From an uncultured Lachnospiraceae bacterium (GTDB taxonomy: Bacteria; Bacillota; Clostridia; Lachnospirales; Lachnospiraceae), in contig CANQRW010000005.1 of the NCBI GenBank assembly GCA_947626365.1, positions 37,061 through 101,060 of the forward strand: 64,000 nt of DNA, read 5' to 3'. Below, one piece after another: positions 35,254 through 43,066 of this stretch. The notes under the pieces are model-generated. The model was given only the letters and a program-made list of their open reading frames with translations. It searched no databases and was not told the origin of the DNA. The stretch's first letter is position 1, and every line of letters starts with the position of its first letter. Position numbers and translations under genes: made by a program.

Positions 35254-35324
35254 AACCTTTGCCCCCTGTCATTATAATATGGACGGTTCTTTCTGTAATA
35301 TTCGTCAAAAATCGTCCTGCATAC

Positions 35325-35353
35325 ATTATAATTTCTTTTTCGTCCATATTCAA
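35325..35353 (-). promoter_or_regulatory. Promoter upstream of the NfeD-SPFH pair
   Basis: Minus-strand TTGAAT (35348-35353), 17-base spacer, TATAAT (35325-35330). A second TATAAT at 35271-35276 could be an alternative -10. An 11-base tandem TCTTTTGAAA-type repeat lies just upstream (35370-35392). Confidence 0.5.
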
Positions 35354-35484
35354 TATCAATCTTTACGAATCTTTTGAAATCTTTTGAAAAAACAACGATT
35401 TTACCAAAAGCACAGCTGTTCCCCTTCCCAGTACAGGAAAACCCGGCGGAATTCTGCCTGCGTCTGGTCCGGGTCCGGCATGGC

Positions 35485-36438
35485 TCAGTCTTCCAGCATG
35501 GCGGCGCCGATGATTCCTGCCTGATTGCCCAGCGCGGCGCTTAATATCCTGGTATTCACTTTTGATGTCCTGGTATAGATTCCGGGGTTCGTCAATTCCC
35601 TCAGGGGCGCAAGAAGCGCTTCCCCTGCCTGGCTCAGTCCGCCTCCGATGCAGAGGATTTCCGGCTGAAATATATTGATCAGATCTGTAATTCCTATGCT
35701 CAGATAATGCAGATATTTCTCTGTCACCTTTTCCGCCGTCCCATCTCCCGCGCTCTTTGCGGCAAACACCATGGCTCCGTCGATCCGTCCCGCATCCCCC
35801 TCGCACAGCTTCAAAAGCAGGCTTTCCCGCCCTGCCGGGGATTTTACGGCCTGCCGGGCCATCCGCACCAGCGCCGAGGCAGATGCATAGGCTTCAAAGC
35901 AGCCCCTGCGGCCGCAGGCGCACCGCCGGCCGTCGTACTTTATGGTAAAATGGCCAAACTCCCCGGCGGCGTAGTTGCAGCCCTCATACAGCTTTCCATC
36001 CAAAATGACGCCCCCGCCTATGCCCGTCCCCAGTGTCACCATAACCATGGAACGGCTGCCCCGGCCGCAGCCGGCCAGATATTCTCCCCAGGCGGCAGCG
36101 TTGGCGTCGTTGGTGAAACGGACCGGCCTGCCAAAATGCTGCCGCAGCATGTCCGGAAGAGGCTCATTCTCAAAGCACAGATTGTTGGCATACTCCATAA
36201 GCCCGGTCCTTCGGTTGGCGGTTCCCGGAACTCCCAGGCCGAAAGCCTCTACCTGCTCCATGGAAATCCGCGCCTGGGCGGCGGCCTTCTCCGCCAGGTC
36301 GATCATTTGACGGACTAAAGTCTCCGCTCCCAGCTCCGATGCCGTAGGCATGGCGCAGGAAGATAGAACCCGGAAACTCTCATCCACAACTCCCGCTTTT
36401 ATGGTTGTTCCTCCCAGATCGATACCGATTCGGTACAT
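35485..36438 (-). CDS. ROK-family glucokinase
   Basis: A 317-residue kinase. The N-terminal phosphate loop IGIDLGGTTIKAG is followed by the active-site TNDANAAAWGEYLAG (about 102-116) and the zinc signature CACGRRGCFEAYAS (about 165-178). GGGLSQAGEALL is near residue 265. It phosphorylates glucose or a related hexose with ATP. The start at 36438 follows GGGAGGTTTGC. It is last in a nadE-SpoU methylase-kinase run with a 29-base gap. It is a paralogue of the kinase at 20370-21344. Confidence 0.92.
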   Translation of the reverse strand: MYRIGIDLGGTTIKAGVVDESFRVLSSCAMPTASELGAETLVRQMIDLAEKAAAQARISMEQVEAFGLGVPGTANRRTGLMEYANNLCFENEPLPDMLRQHFGRPVRFTNDANAAAWGEYLAGCGRGSRSMVMVTLGTGIGGGVILDGKLYEGCNYAAGEFGHFTIKYDGRRCACGRRGCFEAYASASALVRMARQAVKSPAGRESLLLKLCEGDAGRIDGAMVFAAKSAGDGTAEKVTEKYLHYLSIGITDLINIFQPEILCIGGGLSQAGEALLAPLRELTNPGIYTRTSKVNTRILSAALGNQAGIIGAAMLED

Positions 36439-36467
36439 GCAAACCTCCCATCCGCCCATTATCATAT

Positions 36468-37352
36468 TTATTTCCTGCGCTGCCTGGCCGCCTCAAACAT
36501 CAGTATGGAGGCGGCTACCGCCGCGTTGAGAGACTCCACCTTTCCCAGCATAGGAATCCGGATATAGTCATCAGCAAGGGATGACGTCTCATCGCTTAAG
36601 CCCGCCGCCTCGTTGCCGATCAGAAAACCTGTGTCCCCGGTATAATCCGCCCGGTCGTAATTTTTCTTTCCCTTCAGGTGAGCCGCGTAAAGACGGACTC
36701 CCCTGCCTTTTACTTCCGCTATGGCTTCGGAAAGGCTCTCCGTCCGCACAAAGGGAACGCGGAACACGGAGCCCATGGTAGAGCGGATCACCTTGGGATT
36801 GTAGATATCCGCCGTCTTAGAATCCATGATAACGCCGGTGACGCCGGCTCCCTCGCCGGCCCGCAGGATCGTTCCCAGATTGCCCGGGTCCTGGACCGCC
36901 TCCAGAATAAGGAGCAGGACAGACCTGGCCTTCGCCTTCTGTCCGGCGGCGGAATCCCCTGCATTCCCAGCGGCAGCACCTGCGCCTGCTCTTCCCGGGA
37001 TATAAGCCGGATTCTTTTTCCTCTGCGGGGACATTCCCAGAATATCCTCCAGACGGTACTCATACTGCCTGGCAAGGGCCAGCACCCCCTGGGGCGTCTG
37101 AGTATCGGACATGGCTTTCAGCACGTCCTCGGAGACTTCCTCCACCCGCTTCACGCCTTCCATCATGGCGCGGTGCTCCGGCTCTCTCAGAAAACACTCC
37201 GTCACATAGACGCAGGCCACCCTGTCCTTCGGCAGCTCGCCGAACATTCTGGGCCCCTCCACCACGAAAAGCCCAAGTTCATTTCTGTATTTGGCTTTCT
37301 TCACCAGGGCAGCCGTCTGCTTCACCTGGCTGTTGGCTGTGCTTGTGATCAT
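36468..37352 (-). CDS. RNA 2'-O-methyltransferase, SpoU/TrmH family
   Basis: A 294-residue SPOUT methyltransferase of the RlmB/TrmH group. An N-terminal substrate-binding domain (about 1-90, KKAKYRNELGLFVVEGPRMF) precedes a low-complexity Gly/Ala linker (about 105-125). The catalytic knot follows with LILEAVQDPGNLGTILRAGEGAGV, FLIGNEAAGLSDE and IPMLGKVESLNAAVAASILMFE. It would methylate a ribose in rRNA or tRNA using SAM. Its ATG overlaps the nadE stop (ATGA). The exact target nucleotide cannot be told. Confidence 0.92.
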   Translation of the reverse strand: MITSTANSQVKQTAALVKKAKYRNELGLFVVEGPRMFGELPKDRVACVYVTECFLREPEHRAMMEGVKRVEEVSEDVLKAMSDTQTPQGVLALARQYEYRLEDILGMSPQRKKNPAYIPGRAGAGAAAGNAGDSAAGQKAKARSVLLLILEAVQDPGNLGTILRAGEGAGVTGVIMDSKTADIYNPKVIRSTMGSVFRVPFVRTESLSEAIAEVKGRGVRLYAAHLKGKKNYDRADYTGDTGFLIGNEAAGLSDETSSLADDYIRIPMLGKVESLNAAVAASILMFEAARQRRK

Positions 37353-39268
37353 AGTTTTTCCAGCTCCTCCATCCATATCCGGCTTACGGCGTCGCTTGGC
37401 ATACGCAGATCGCCTCTGGGCGACAGGGCGACAGAACCCACCTTGGGGCCGTCGGGCAGGCAGGAACGCTTAAACTGCTGGGTGAAGAACCTGCGGTAAA
37501 AGGTCTTCAGCCACTTTAGGATCACCTCATCCTCATATTCTCCCGCGAAGGCGATACGGGCCATGCGGTAAATCCTGGCCGGCTCGTAACCGAACCGCAG
37601 CATATGATACAGGAAGAAATCGTGAAGCTCGTATGGCCCCACCAGATCCTCTGTCTTCTGGGCGATAACGCCGTCCTTCGGCGGCAGAAGCTCCGGGCTG
37701 ACCGGCGTATCCAGAACATCCAGAAGCACCTCGCTCAGTTCCTTCTCGCCGCAGGTATCGGCGTAATACCGAACCAGATGGCGGACCAGAGTCTTGGGCA
37801 CCGAGGCGTTGACGCCGTACATGGACATGTGGTCGCCGTTATAGGTAGCCCAGCCCAGCGCCAGCTCCGACATGTCGCCGGTTCCGATGACCATTCCTCC
37901 CTCCTGGTTTGCCACGTCCATGAGGACCTGGGTCCTCTCCCTGGCCTGGCTGTTCTCGTAGGTCACGTCATGGCTGTCCGGATTGTGGCCGATATCCCGG
38001 AAATGAACGCTCACCGCTTCCTTGATATCAATCTCCTGAAGGGACGCCCCCAGCTTCTGTGTCATGAGACAGGCGTTTCTGTAGGTCCGGTCCGTAGTGC
38101 CGAAGCAGGGCATGGTAACGGCGTGAATCTGATTTCTGGGAAGTCCCAAAAGATCAAAGGCCCTGGCGGTCACCAGAAGGGCCAATGTGGAATCCAGACC
38201 GCCGGAAATGCCGATGACCGCATGGCGGCAGCCCGTATGCTCCAGCCGCTTCTTCAGTCCCAGGGACTGTATGGAAAGGATCTCCTCGCACCGTTTGTTC
38301 CTCTCGGCGGGATCATGGGGCACAAAGGGCGCCGGATCGATCCTGCGGATCAGCTCCAGTTCTTCTTTCCTGAGGGTAAAGCCCACGGTCTGATAGCAGT
38401 CCTGTGCCAGCACATTGCTGCTTGGGTAAGTCGTCATTCTGCGGCGCTCGCTTCTCAGCCGCTCCAGATCCAGATCGGCGTAGACCGTCTCGCCGGTGAA
38501 GCGCCGGGCCTCCGCCAGCACATTTCCGTTCTCCGCGATCATATTGTGGCCGCCGAAAACCAGATCCTGAGAGGATTCTCCCTCGCCTGCGCTGGAATAG
38601 ACGTAGCCGCAGACCAGACGGCCGGACTGGCCGATGATCAGGGCCTTCCGATAGGCGTCCTTTCCCACGGTCTCCACGCTGGCGGAGCAGTTGACGATCA
38701 CCGTGGCCCCGGCCATGGCGTGTCGGATGCTGGGCGGACTCGGCACCCAGATATCCTCGCAGATTTCCGCCGCCACCGTGAGATGGGGCACCGACGTACA
38801 GGTAAACAGCAGGTTGGTCCCCATGGGAATCTGCTGGCCGCCATACTCTACCATAATGGGCTCCTCATTCCCCGCCGAGAAATGCCTGGCCTCATAGTAT
38901 TCCGAATAGTTGGGAATGTGGGTCTTGGGCACCAGTCCCAGGATCCGGCCCTCTCCCAGAGCCGCCGCCACATTGTAAAGCTTTCCGTGAACCTCCCAGG
39001 GCAGTCCTACGAAAACCAGCATGTCCATGATATTGGTGGCCAGAGCCAGCTGCGAAAGCGCCTCCCTGGCCTTGTCAAGAAGGCTGTCCTGCAGAAACAG
39101 ATCGCTGCAGGTGTAGGCCGTCAGGCAAAGCTCCGGAAAGACCATGATCTTTGCCTTCCGCGCCGCTCCCTCCTTCATCAGCTCCAGTATGCGCTCCCCG
39201 TTATATACCGGATCCGCCACACGGATCTTCGGCGTCGCCGCCGCCACACGAATATATCCCTGAAACAT
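37349..39268 (-). CDS. nadE: Glutamine-dependent NAD+ synthetase
   Basis: A 639-residue two-domain enzyme. The N-terminal nitrilase-type glutaminase (about 1-280) has the Glu-Lys-Cys triad in VFPELCLTAY, VPKTHIPNYSEYYE and AAEICEDIWVP. The C-terminal synthetase (about 320-639) has the PP-loop ISGGLDSTLALLV and MVIGTGDMSELALGWATYNGDHMSMYG. It converts nicotinate adenine dinucleotide to NAD+. Long form typical of Gram-positives. First gene of a three-gene run with the methylase and ROK kinase. Confidence 0.97.
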   Translation of the reverse strand: MFQGYIRVAAATPKIRVADPVYNGERILELMKEGAARKAKIMVFPELCLTAYTCSDLFLQDSLLDKAREALSQLALATNIMDMLVFVGLPWEVHGKLYNVAAALGEGRILGLVPKTHIPNYSEYYEARHFSAGNEEPIMVEYGGQQIPMGTNLLFTCTSVPHLTVAAEICEDIWVPSPPSIRHAMAGATVIVNCSASVETVGKDAYRKALIIGQSGRLVCGYVYSSAGEGESSQDLVFGGHNMIAENGNVLAEARRFTGETVYADLDLERLRSERRRMTTYPSSNVLAQDCYQTVGFTLRKEELELIRRIDPAPFVPHDPAERNKRCEEILSIQSLGLKKRLEHTGCRHAVIGISGGLDSTLALLVTARAFDLLGLPRNQIHAVTMPCFGTTDRTYRNACLMTQKLGASLQEIDIKEAVSVHFRDIGHNPDSHDVTYENSQARERTQVLMDVANQEGGMVIGTGDMSELALGWATYNGDHMSMYGVNASVPKTLVRHLVRYYADTCGEKELSEVLLDVLDTPVSPELLPPKDGVIAQKTEDLVGPYELHDFFLYHMLRFGYEPARIYRMARIAFAGEYEDEVILKWLKTFYRRFFTQQFKRSCLPDGPKVGSVALSPRGDLRMPSDAVSRIWMEELEKL

Positions 39269-39401
39269 AATATTTCCTCCTGATGGATCAATAATTAATC
39301 ATACTGCCTTTCAGCCGCCGCGCCGGGAACTTCCGGACAAAAATCTGCCGCCGAACAGCCGCCTAATTAACAGTATACACTGTTTGTACAGAAAATGGAA
39401 G

Positions 39402-39430
39402 TTTACATTTCCTGTCTTATCATGTAAAAT
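39402..39430 (+). promoter_or_regulatory. Promoter of the first rrf2 gene
   Basis: TTTACA (39402-39407), 17-base spacer, TAAAAT (39425-39430). An inverted repeat AACAGT-ATAC-ACTGTT (39369-39384) lies upstream of the -35 and could be an operator. Confidence 0.6.
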
Positions 39431-39457
39431 AAAATTACCTGAAGGAGAATTTACACT

Positions 39458-39892
39458 ATGATGAAGATTTCCAGCAAAGGGCGGTATGCCCTTAGAATGA
39501 TGATAGAATTTGCGCTTCACCCGGACGAATGCACCAACATCAGCCAGGTGGCGGACCGGCAGGACATCTCGGAGAAATATCTGGAACAGATCGTCATGCT
39601 TCTGGCAAAGGCCGGTTATGTCAAAAGCACCCGCGGGGCAAAGGGCGGCTACACCCTGACCAGAGACCCGTCGGAATATACCGTAGGCATGATCCTCCGT
39701 CTGACGGAAGGCAGCCTGACGCCGGTGGACTGCATCGGCAACCCTCCGGCTCAGTGCAGCCGGTGGGATACCTGCGCCACTCTTTCCGTCTGGCGTCAGC
39801 TGGACCAGGCCATCAGCCAGGTGGTAGACAACGTAACTCTGGCTGATCTGGTGAAGGAGCAGCTCTCCAAACCGGGATACACGCTGATGTGA
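39458..39892 (+). CDS. Rrf2-family regulator with three cysteines
   Basis: A 144-residue IscR/CymR-like regulator. The N-terminal winged helix (MKISSKGRYALRMMIEF, then ISEKYLEQIVMLLAKAGYVKSTRGAKGGY) is followed by a cysteine set DCIGNPPAQCSRWDTC (about 92-107), fitting a [2Fe-2S] site. It could sense Fe-S status, redox state or cysteine. It has its own promoter and AAGGAG ribosome binding site. Convergent with the barstar gene. Target genes unknown; a paralogue lies at 45379-45819. Confidence 0.92.
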   Translation: MMKISSKGRYALRMMIEFALHPDECTNISQVADRQDISEKYLEQIVMLLAKAGYVKSTRGAKGGYTLTRDPSEYTVGMILRLTEGSLTPVDCIGNPPAQCSRWDTCATLSVWRQLDQAISQVVDNVTLADLVKEQLSKPGYTLM

Positions 39893-39986
39893 ATCTCATA
39901 CGGATACGCAACAGCTTCTTATGTCTCACACCAGCTTTCTATTTTTGCATCTTAATTTTATCTAAGCCTATCCGCCGTCAGAGGCG

Positions 39987-40331
39987 TCAGCAGTTTCTCT
40001 TCGCCTCATTAAGATTCAGCACAGCCAAATTGGGATTGCTCATCTCCGCGTCCTCAAAAGTGTGCCGGATCTTTGCCAGATACCCCAGCATCCTGTGTCT
40101 GTCCTGGCCGCCGCCGTCGTGTTCTTCCAGCTCCTCGTCCATGTCCTCCGGCATGGCGATGCCGATGGCCGTAGGCTCGCAGATATCCGTCAGGCAGTCG
40201 TAAAGGGCGTCAAGATTGTGGCCGTAATAATCCGGAAAACCCATTTTCCCGGCGATATATTCATGAAACTCCCGCCTGGAGACACTTTCCCCGGAAGTCA
40301 ACTCACAGAAATTCAAAATCACTTTTCTCAT
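39987..40331 (-). CDS. Barstar-family ribonuclease inhibitor
   Basis: A 114-residue cytoplasmic immunity protein. The barstar core FPDYYGHNLDALYDCLTDI (about 32-50) keeps the barnase-plugging residues: Tyr35/Tyr36, Asp41 and Asp45, equivalent to barstar Asp35 and Asp39; Trp38 is replaced by Tyr. A Asp/Glu/Gly-rich insertion (about 62-76) is longer than in classical barstar. Its ATG overlaps the stop of the barnase-like gene (ATGA), so the inhibitor is translationally coupled to the toxin. Confidence 0.93.
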   Translation of the reverse strand: MRKVILNFCELTSGESVSRREFHEYIAGKMGFPDYYGHNLDALYDCLTDICEPTAIGIAMPEDMDEELEEHDGGGQDRHRMLGYLAKIRHTFEDAEMSNPNLAVLNLNEAKRNC

Positions 40332-41086
40332 TCCGCTTTGCCCTCCTCCGTGTACAGCAGCTCAAAATTGTCATAATGGTCTTCCGAGTAGTAGATTTCT
40401 CCGTCATTGCTGTAGACGATCCGCTCTCCTCCCCGATAGCCGCCTTCATAGTTGATGTCGCACTCATAATATTTTCTGCCTTTCACCTCCGGCAGACTGC
40501 CTTCCCGGTTGCCGAAATGATCGCCGCCGATGCTCATGCCAGGAGCCACCTCCCACAGATTTCCCTTGCCGGCATCCCAGCCCAAATCTCTGGCGTCATT
40601 CTTGCGGATATAATTATCCGGCAGATGGCCGTAGGTGTGGAGATACAGGGCAACGTGATCCTTATCCGAGTAGGTGCCGTCCTCCTCCACCGACAGCTCC
40701 GACTCTCCGTTTCCCGACTGAGAGGCCAGCTCTTCCGAAAGCGAATCTTTCTCCTTCAGCTGAGAGTCCGGCTCTTCCGACTGGGAAATCCCTTCTTCCG
40801 GCCTGGAATCCTCTGCAGCCTGTACGATCTCCTCCGGCGGATGTTCCGCAGCATCCTCCGGAATATCCTCTGACAGGCTTTCCGCTGTATCCTGTATGGC
40901 GCTCTCCGTCAGAGATTCCGCGGCATCCCGGGTCTGGCTGACAACCGATGAACCGGCAGCCGCACCGTTTCCCTCAGGAGAACCGCAGGCGGAAAGTCCC
41001 AGCGACGTTACGATCAGACAGAGGACCAGCGTCATGACGCTGACCAGCCGCCGCCAGGTATTTGCCTTTCTCTTTACGCTATTCAT
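40328..41086 (-). CDS. Barnase-like ribonuclease, predicted surface lipoprotein
   Basis: A 252-residue protein. Lipoprotein signal with lipobox LSAC (Cys34), then an acidic Ser/Glu/Gln-rich linker (about 40-138), then a complete barnase domain (about 143-245). All catalytic residues have counterparts: Lys162, Glu208, Arg218, Arg222 and His237 (barnase K27, E73, R83, R87, H102). The conserved SIGGDHFGNREG loop is also kept. It should be exported and anchored on the outer membrane face, where the tether or proteolysis could place the RNase for use against other cells. Promoter TTGACA/TATGAT and AAAGGAG ribosome binding site; barstar follows with overlap. Confidence 0.94.
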   Translation of the reverse strand: MNSVKRKANTWRRLVSVMTLVLCLIVTSLGLSACGSPEGNGAAAGSSVVSQTRDAAESLTESAIQDTAESLSEDIPEDAAEHPPEEIVQAAEDSRPEEGISQSEEPDSQLKEKDSLSEELASQSGNGESELSVEEDGTYSDKDHVALYLHTYGHLPDNYIRKNDARDLGWDAGKGNLWEVAPGMSIGGDHFGNREGSLPEVKGRKYYECDINYEGGYRGGERIVYSNDGEIYYSEDHYDNFELLYTEEGKAE

Positions 41087-41136
41087 AATTCATTGCTCCT
41101 TTCCGCCATTTCGGATTTCAAATTTCAGTACATTTT

Positions 41137-41165
41137 ATCATAAAATCACAACCTGATTCTGTCAA
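41137..41165 (-). promoter_or_regulatory. Promoter of the barnase-barstar operon
   Basis: Minus-strand TTGACA (41160-41165), 17-base spacer, TATGAT (41137-41142). A 7-bp hairpin CCACGGA/TCCGTGG (41179-41198) lies just upstream, between this and the divergent nhaC promoter. Confidence 0.75.
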
Positions 41166-41220
41166 GTTTTTCCGAAATCCACGGAGCAGCATCCGTGGAC
41201 CTTCCCGGTCAAAATTTAAT

Positions 41221-41249
41221 TTGACAAACAAAGACTGTCACTGTATAAT
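41221..41249 (+). promoter_or_regulatory. Consensus sigma-A promoter of nhaC
   Basis: TTGACA (41221-41226), 17-base spacer, TATAAT (41244-41249): a perfect match to consensus. Confidence 0.8.
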
Positions 41250-41300
41250 GGAAACAAATCCCAGTATTTAACTATGAAATATGAAAAGGGGTATTTGCAC

Positions 41301-42971
41301 ATGAAATTCTCTCCGAATACAAAACGAATCCTTTGGCCGGCAGTGATTGCCGCCGCCGCTGTTCTCATTTACATCACGGTTCAGGCTCCGGGAACTGCGG
41401 GGGAAGGTTATCAGCCTTTTGTATATCACACCATCTGGGCGCTTCTTCCGCCTGTAGTAGCCATCAGCCTGGCTCTGATCACCAAGGAAGTTTATTTCTC
41501 CCTGTTTCTGGGCATCGCCACCGGAGCCCTTCTGTACTCCAACGGCAATCTGGGCCTGGCGCTTCAGACCATGATGTACCATGAGGAAGGCGGCCTGGTG
41601 TCTAAGATCGCAAACCAGCAGAACGCCAGCATTCTGGTATTTGTGGTCCTTCTAGGCACTCTGGTCGCTCTCATGAACAAGGCCGGCGGCTCCGCAGCCT
41701 TCGGGCGCTGGGCCTCCGCCCATATCAAAGGCAGAGTGGGCGCACAGCTGGCGACTATCCTGCTGGGTGTCTTGATTTTTGTAGACGACGGCTTCAACTG
41801 CATGACCGTCGGCTCCGTCATACGGCCTGTGACAGACCGGCACCAGGTATCCCGGGCCAAGCTGGCTTACCTAATCGACGCCACGGCCGCCCCGGTCTGT
41901 ATCATAGCCCCCGTCTCCTCCTGGGCTGCCGCCGTCACCTATTCTGTCCCGGCGGATTCCGGTATCAACGGCTTCCAAATGTTTTTGCGCACCATTCCCT
42001 ACAACTTCTATGCCCTGGGGACGCTTCTGATGATGATACTGATCGTGATCACCGGCCTGGACTACGGCCCCATGCGTCTCCACGAAGAAAACGCCAGAAA
42101 GGGCGACCTCTTCACCACCTCCGACCGTCCCTATCAGGATGCGGACAATGAAGTCCCTTCCTCTAAGGGCCATGTCATCGATTTGGTACTGCCGGTAGCC
42201 GTACTCATCATAAGCTGTATCACGGGCATCGTTTACACCGGAGGCTTCTTCGACGGCGCCAGTTTTATCGACGCGTTTGCCAACTCCAGCTCCGCCGTCG
42301 GCCTGGTCTACGGCAGCCTGGTCACGCTGATTTTCACATTCTTCCTGTATATGACAAGAGGCATCCTCACATTTCAGGAATTCATGGACTGCCTGCCTAT
42401 GGGTCTGCGGTCCATGGCAGCGCCTATGATCATTCTGATCATGGCCTGGAACCTGTCCGGAATGACCGGCCTTCTGGGGGCCAGTCTGTACATCCATGAT
42501 GTGGTTGCAGCCTCGGCCGGGACACTGAGCATTTTCCTGCCTGCCATTATTTTCCTGGTGTCCGTGTTTCTGGCATTCTCCACCGGAACCAGCTGGGGAA
42601 CCTTCTCCATTCTGATTCCCATTGTGTGCAGCGTGTTTACCAATTCCTATGAGATGCTGGTGATCGCCATCGCCGCGTGTCTGGCCGGCGCCGTCTGCGG
42701 CGACCACTGCTCTCCCATCTCCGACACCACCATCATGGCGTCAGCGGGGGCTCATTCCAACCATGTAAATCACGTGGCCACCCAGCTTCCCTATGCCTTC
42801 ACTGTGGCGGGAGTATCGGCGGTCGGGTACCTGATCGCCGGCTTCATCGGCTACTATACGGACAGCCCGCTGGCCCTGGCCGCTCTGCCGGTAACCATGA
42901 TGCTCCTGGCTGTGGTAATCGTGTTTATGAACCGCTGTCAGAAACAGGCACGTCACCGCAAAATAAAATAA
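41301..42971 (+). CDS. NhaC-family Na+/H+ antiporter (or related amino-acid antiporter)
   Basis: A 556-residue membrane protein with about 11-13 hydrophobic segments, of the NhaC superfamily. Recognisable stretches are the internal-repeat motifs FVDDGFNCMTVGSVIRPVTD (about 165-184) and STGTSWGTFSILIPIV, and a late AGAVCGDHCSPISDTTIMASAGA (about 465-487). It would exchange sodium for protons, or couple ions to a metabolite. I chose ATG 41301 (AAGGGGTATTTGCAC upstream) over 41274, which lacks a ribosome binding site. It precedes the metY-cysK sulfur operon, which has its own promoter. Confidence 0.9.
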   Translation: MKFSPNTKRILWPAVIAAAAVLIYITVQAPGTAGEGYQPFVYHTIWALLPPVVAISLALITKEVYFSLFLGIATGALLYSNGNLGLALQTMMYHEEGGLVSKIANQQNASILVFVVLLGTLVALMNKAGGSAAFGRWASAHIKGRVGAQLATILLGVLIFVDDGFNCMTVGSVIRPVTDRHQVSRAKLAYLIDATAAPVCIIAPVSSWAAAVTYSVPADSGINGFQMFLRTIPYNFYALGTLLMMILIVITGLDYGPMRLHEENARKGDLFTTSDRPYQDADNEVPSSKGHVIDLVLPVAVLIISCITGIVYTGGFFDGASFIDAFANSSSAVGLVYGSLVTLIFTFFLYMTRGILTFQEFMDCLPMGLRSMAAPMIILIMAWNLSGMTGLLGASLYIHDVVAASAGTLSIFLPAIIFLVSVFLAFSTGTSWGTFSILIPIVCSVFTNSYEMLVIAIAACLAGAVCGDHCSPISDTTIMASAGAHSNHVNHVATQLPYAFTVAGVSAVGYLIAGFIGYYTDSPLALAALPVTMMLLAVVIVFMNRCQKQARHRKIK

Positions 42972-42979
42972 ATTACCTC

Positions 42980-43008
42980 TTGACACAGCAGATAAATCGT
43001 ATTATAGT
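42980..43008 (+). promoter_or_regulatory. Promoter of metY-cysK-rrf2
   Basis: TTGACA (42980-42985), 17-base spacer, TATAGT (43003-43008). It is followed by a palindrome at 43022-43040. Confidence 0.75.
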
Positions 43009-43021
43009 GTTCCCAATACAT

Positions 43022-43040
43022 ACCAACCAATTTGGTAGGT
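43022..43040. promoter_or_regulatory. Palindromic operator candidate in the metY leader
   Basis: ACCAACCAATTTGGTAGGT is a 19-base palindrome (arms ACCnACCAA / TTGGTnGGT around one central base), placed about +7 to +25 from the predicted transcription start. The Rrf2 protein encoded at the end of the same operon is the most likely binder; that is inference. Confidence 0.6.
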
Positions 43041-43066
43041 AAATACAAGAAAGGAACTTGTCTGTT

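Noticed and set aside
40700..40980. Signal for a sortase-type anchor in the barnase protein
   Set aside because: No LPxTG or C-terminal hydrophobic segment; the N-terminal lipobox explains surface attachment.
39987..41086. Intracellular toxin-antitoxin module
   Set aside because: The ribonuclease carries an export signal, and gene order and homology match secreted barnase and cytoplasmic barstar immunity rather than a stability module.
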